DNA of 40,977 nt from an uncultured Lachnospiraceae bacterium (GTDB lineage Bacteria > Bacillota > Clostridia > Lachnospirales > Lachnospiraceae). The position numbers and the translations under genes were made by a program. A model generated the notes under the pieces. It had not been told where the DNA came from and did not search any database. It saw only the letters and a list, made by a program, of their open reading frames with translations. Where the stretch lies: NCBI GenBank assembly GCA_947626715.1, contig CANQTG010000014.1, positions 1 to 40,977 of the forward strand, in the 5' to 3' direction. Shown piece by piece: positions 39,707 to 40,977 of this stretch. How positions within the stretch are numbered: position 1 is the stretch's first letter; each line of letters starts with the position of its first letter.

Positions 39707-39735
39707 TTGCACATTTTCCATAAATGATGTACCAT
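39707..39735 (+). promoter_or_regulatory. Predicted promoter of the SGNH hydrolase gene
   Basis: TTGCAC (39707-39712), 17 bases, TACCAT (39730-39735), about 32 bases before the ATG at 39768, which has GGAGGTG as ribosome site. Confidence 0.6.
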
Positions 39736-39767
39736 ATGATTACCACATATCGATTGGAGGTGTCCTG

Positions 39768-40868
39768 ATGAAAAAATTGTGTCTGTACCTTTCGCTCTTT
39801 CTCTTTCTCTTTTCATGCGCCTCTCTTTACGCTTATGCAGACGAAGGCTTTCACTGGGTCATTCTGTCCGATGAAAACGATAACGGCGCGGATAACGCTT
39901 CCGGCTCCTCCGAAGAAAAGGAGGACGACGAGGACGAGGAAGAAGCGGAGTCCGGCGATACAGAAAAAGAGCACGAAACGAAATCTGACGATACAGAAAA
40001 AGAGCACGAAACGGAGAACGAAGAACAGGAAAACGGCCAAGAGGAAAGCGGCGGCGGAAAGGAAGGCGCTTCCCGCTATCCCGACAAGACGATCTATTCC
40101 CAAGAGGAGATCGAGGAGATGATCCGGGATAAGTATGAAGAGCTGGAGGAAGCCTATGAGATAACGGATAAATTTGAGAAGGCCAAAGCGATCGACAGTA
40201 TCGACTCTTTTATCCTGAATTTCTGCGGCGACCCGCTGAGCGGGAAAACGCTCGTTTTTCTGGGCGACAGTATCACGGCCGGAAACGGCGGCACCCTGAC
40301 TCCCGACGGCAGCGGCCTTAACTATACCGATTTTATCTCGAATTACACCTCGGCAAAGATCGTGAACTTAGGGATCGGCGGCACGCCCTTTGACGGCAGC
40401 GATAATGACGACGCGATCGTAAACCGGTATGAGGACATTCCCGAAAACGCGGATATCATCGTCCTCTTTGGAGGGATCAACGACCTGTTCGCGGGCGCGG
40501 AACACTTCGGCTCGCTGGAGGATCCCCAAGAAGGCACCTATTGCGGCGATATCAAAAAGACTTTTGAGCAGATCGCCAAACGCCATCCCGACGCCGATAT
40601 CTATGTGGTGATCACCTATCCGAACAAGATGGAGGAATATCGGGAATATATGGACGAAAACTGGCAGGATTATGCCGATGTGCAGATCGAGCTGGCCGAC
40701 GAATATGATTTCCACATCATCAACCTCTATCAGGAAGGGTTTCTTGACAGCAGCGACAGCAAGGTAAGGAACGCCTTTTTTAAGGACGACATTCATCCCG
40801 ACGATCTGGGCAGCGAGGTGCTCGGCAGGCATATTTTAGTTCATCTGCTCCGAGACGATTACGATTGA
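39768..40868 (+). CDS. Secreted SGNH/GDSL-family hydrolase with acidic linker
   Basis: A 366-residue exported esterase-like enzyme. A signal peptide (residues 1-24, cleavage likely after AYA) is followed by an extremely acidic, low-complexity region (about 35-100, runs such as KEDDEDEEEAESGDTEKEHE) and a helical stretch (about 108-150). The SGNH domain spans about 155-366: Ser168 in VFLGDSITAG, Gly204-205 in LGIGGTPFDG, Asn238 in LFGGINDLFAG, and Asp341/His343 in FFKDDIHPDDLG. Such enzymes remove acyl groups from glycans or lipids at the cell surface. The acidic part may extend it through the wall or bind cations. No neighbour indicates the substrate. Confidence 0.88.
   Translation: MKKLCLYLSLFLFLFSCASLYAYADEGFHWVILSDENDNGADNASGSSEEKEDDEDEEEAESGDTEKEHETKSDDTEKEHETENEEQENGQEESGGGKEGASRYPDKTIYSQEEIEEMIRDKYEELEEAYEITDKFEKAKAIDSIDSFILNFCGDPLSGKTLVFLGDSITAGNGGTLTPDGSGLNYTDFISNYTSAKIVNLGIGGTPFDGSDNDDAIVNRYEDIPENADIIVLFGGINDLFAGAEHFGSLEDPQEGTYCGDIKKTFEQIAKRHPDADIYVVITYPNKMEEYREYMDENWQDYADVQIELADEYDFHIINLYQEGFLDSSDSKVRNAFFKDDIHPDDLGSEVLGRHILVHLLRDDYD
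39956..40013 (+). repeat. Tandem 33-base repeat inside the SGNH hydrolase gene
   Basis: A 25-base unit at 39956-39980 recurs without change at 39989-40013, an offset of 33 bases (11 codons). It encodes two copies of DTEKEHET within the acidic linker. The identity at the DNA level suggests recent duplication by slippage. Confidence 0.85.
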
Positions 40869-40904
40869 GCCGCGTTTGCTCTCTATCTACTGCGCGTTCT
40901 CTCT

Positions 40905-40977
40905 TTACCCGTTCAGGCGCGCCCTTACCGCGCGCCAGCCGGGATAAAACCGGTCCATCAGCGCGTAAAAGCGCGCG
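40905..40977 (-). CDS. C-terminal tail of an unidentified protein (possibly YgjP-like/DUF45)
   Basis: The last 23 codons of a minus-strand gene, ARFYALMDRFYPGWRAVRAR and a short end, before a TAA at 40907-40905. The F-Y/W-x-L-x-x-x-F-x-P-x-W pattern at the extreme C terminus recalls YgjP-like zinc metallopeptidases (DUF45), but 23 residues are too few to be sure. It converges on the SGNH hydrolase gene. Confidence 0.4.
   Translation of the reverse strand, partial: ARFYALMDRFYPGWRAVRARLNG

Noticed and set aside
1-40977. Mobile elements, prophage, CRISPR or defence islands
   Set aside because: No transposase, integrase, repeat-spacer array, toxin-antitoxin pair or nuclease-helicase gene was seen; gene content and codon style are even across the window.

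Overview
The window looks like chromosomal DNA from a G+C-rich member of the Clostridia, most likely Lachnospiraceae. Pointers are the butyryl-CoA:acetate-type CoA-transferase, LL-diaminopimelate aminotransferase next to dapF, a glutamine synthetase followed by an ANTAR regulator, RibU of the ECF class, Hsp33, LspA, and strong AGGAGG ribosome binding sites. The family assignment is inference; no rRNA is present. I see no tRNA, rRNA, CRISPR array, insertion sequence, prophage or attachment site, and no gene-free stretch longer than about 300 bases (the longest is 13845-14120, 276 bases).

Layout. 1-1252: N-terminal part of secA running off the left edge. 1432-5087: a minus-strand operon of a TRAP carboxylate transporter in the unusual order dctP-dctM-dctQ, followed by a nitroreductase. 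5279-6619: a divergent CoA-transferase. 6666-7895: two genes that both look like MotA/ExbB-type membrane proteins, the second carrying a LuxR-type DNA-binding domain. 8003-13844: tex, ribU, a GNAT acetyltransferase, a MATE exporter, a small membrane protein with the GGADGPTS motif of Na+-pump decarboxylase beta subunits, and an HD hydrolase, all minus strand and closely packed. 14121-17749: plus-strand FIST-GGDEF diguanylate cyclase and three poorly known genes (a two-helix membrane protein, a putative HEQEH zinc protease, a DUF975 protein).

17770-21989: the operon glnA - ANTAR regulator - dapF - dapL. Its promoter is followed almost at once by a strong intrinsic terminator hairpin, and a 28-codon open frame starts at the predicted transcription start and ends inside the glnA start codon. 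With an ANTAR antiterminator gene directly downstream of glnA, this reads as a nitrogen-responsive attenuation circuit that also controls lysine and peptidoglycan precursor synthesis. 22085-27810: an FMN_bind-like membrane protein, then minus-strand hisC, a small membrane exporter, a methyltransferase, hslO and nadE.

27979-32739: cell-surface genes (a DUF6020 GT-C-like membrane protein, an LTA-synthase-type sulfatase-fold enzyme, a membrane-anchored beta-propeller-like protein). 32753-35911: metN-metI-metQ methionine ABC transporter with an Rrf2 regulator carrying a cysteine cluster. 36122-37057: a variant carbamate kinase. 37122-39619: MATE exporter, lspA, HAD phosphatase. 39768-40868: a secreted SGNH hydrolase with an acidic linker. 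At the right edge is the C-terminal tail of one more minus-strand gene.

The strongest candidates for something not well described are the MotA-like/LuxR membrane pair at 6666-7895 and the attenuator/leader-ORF arrangement in front of glnA.
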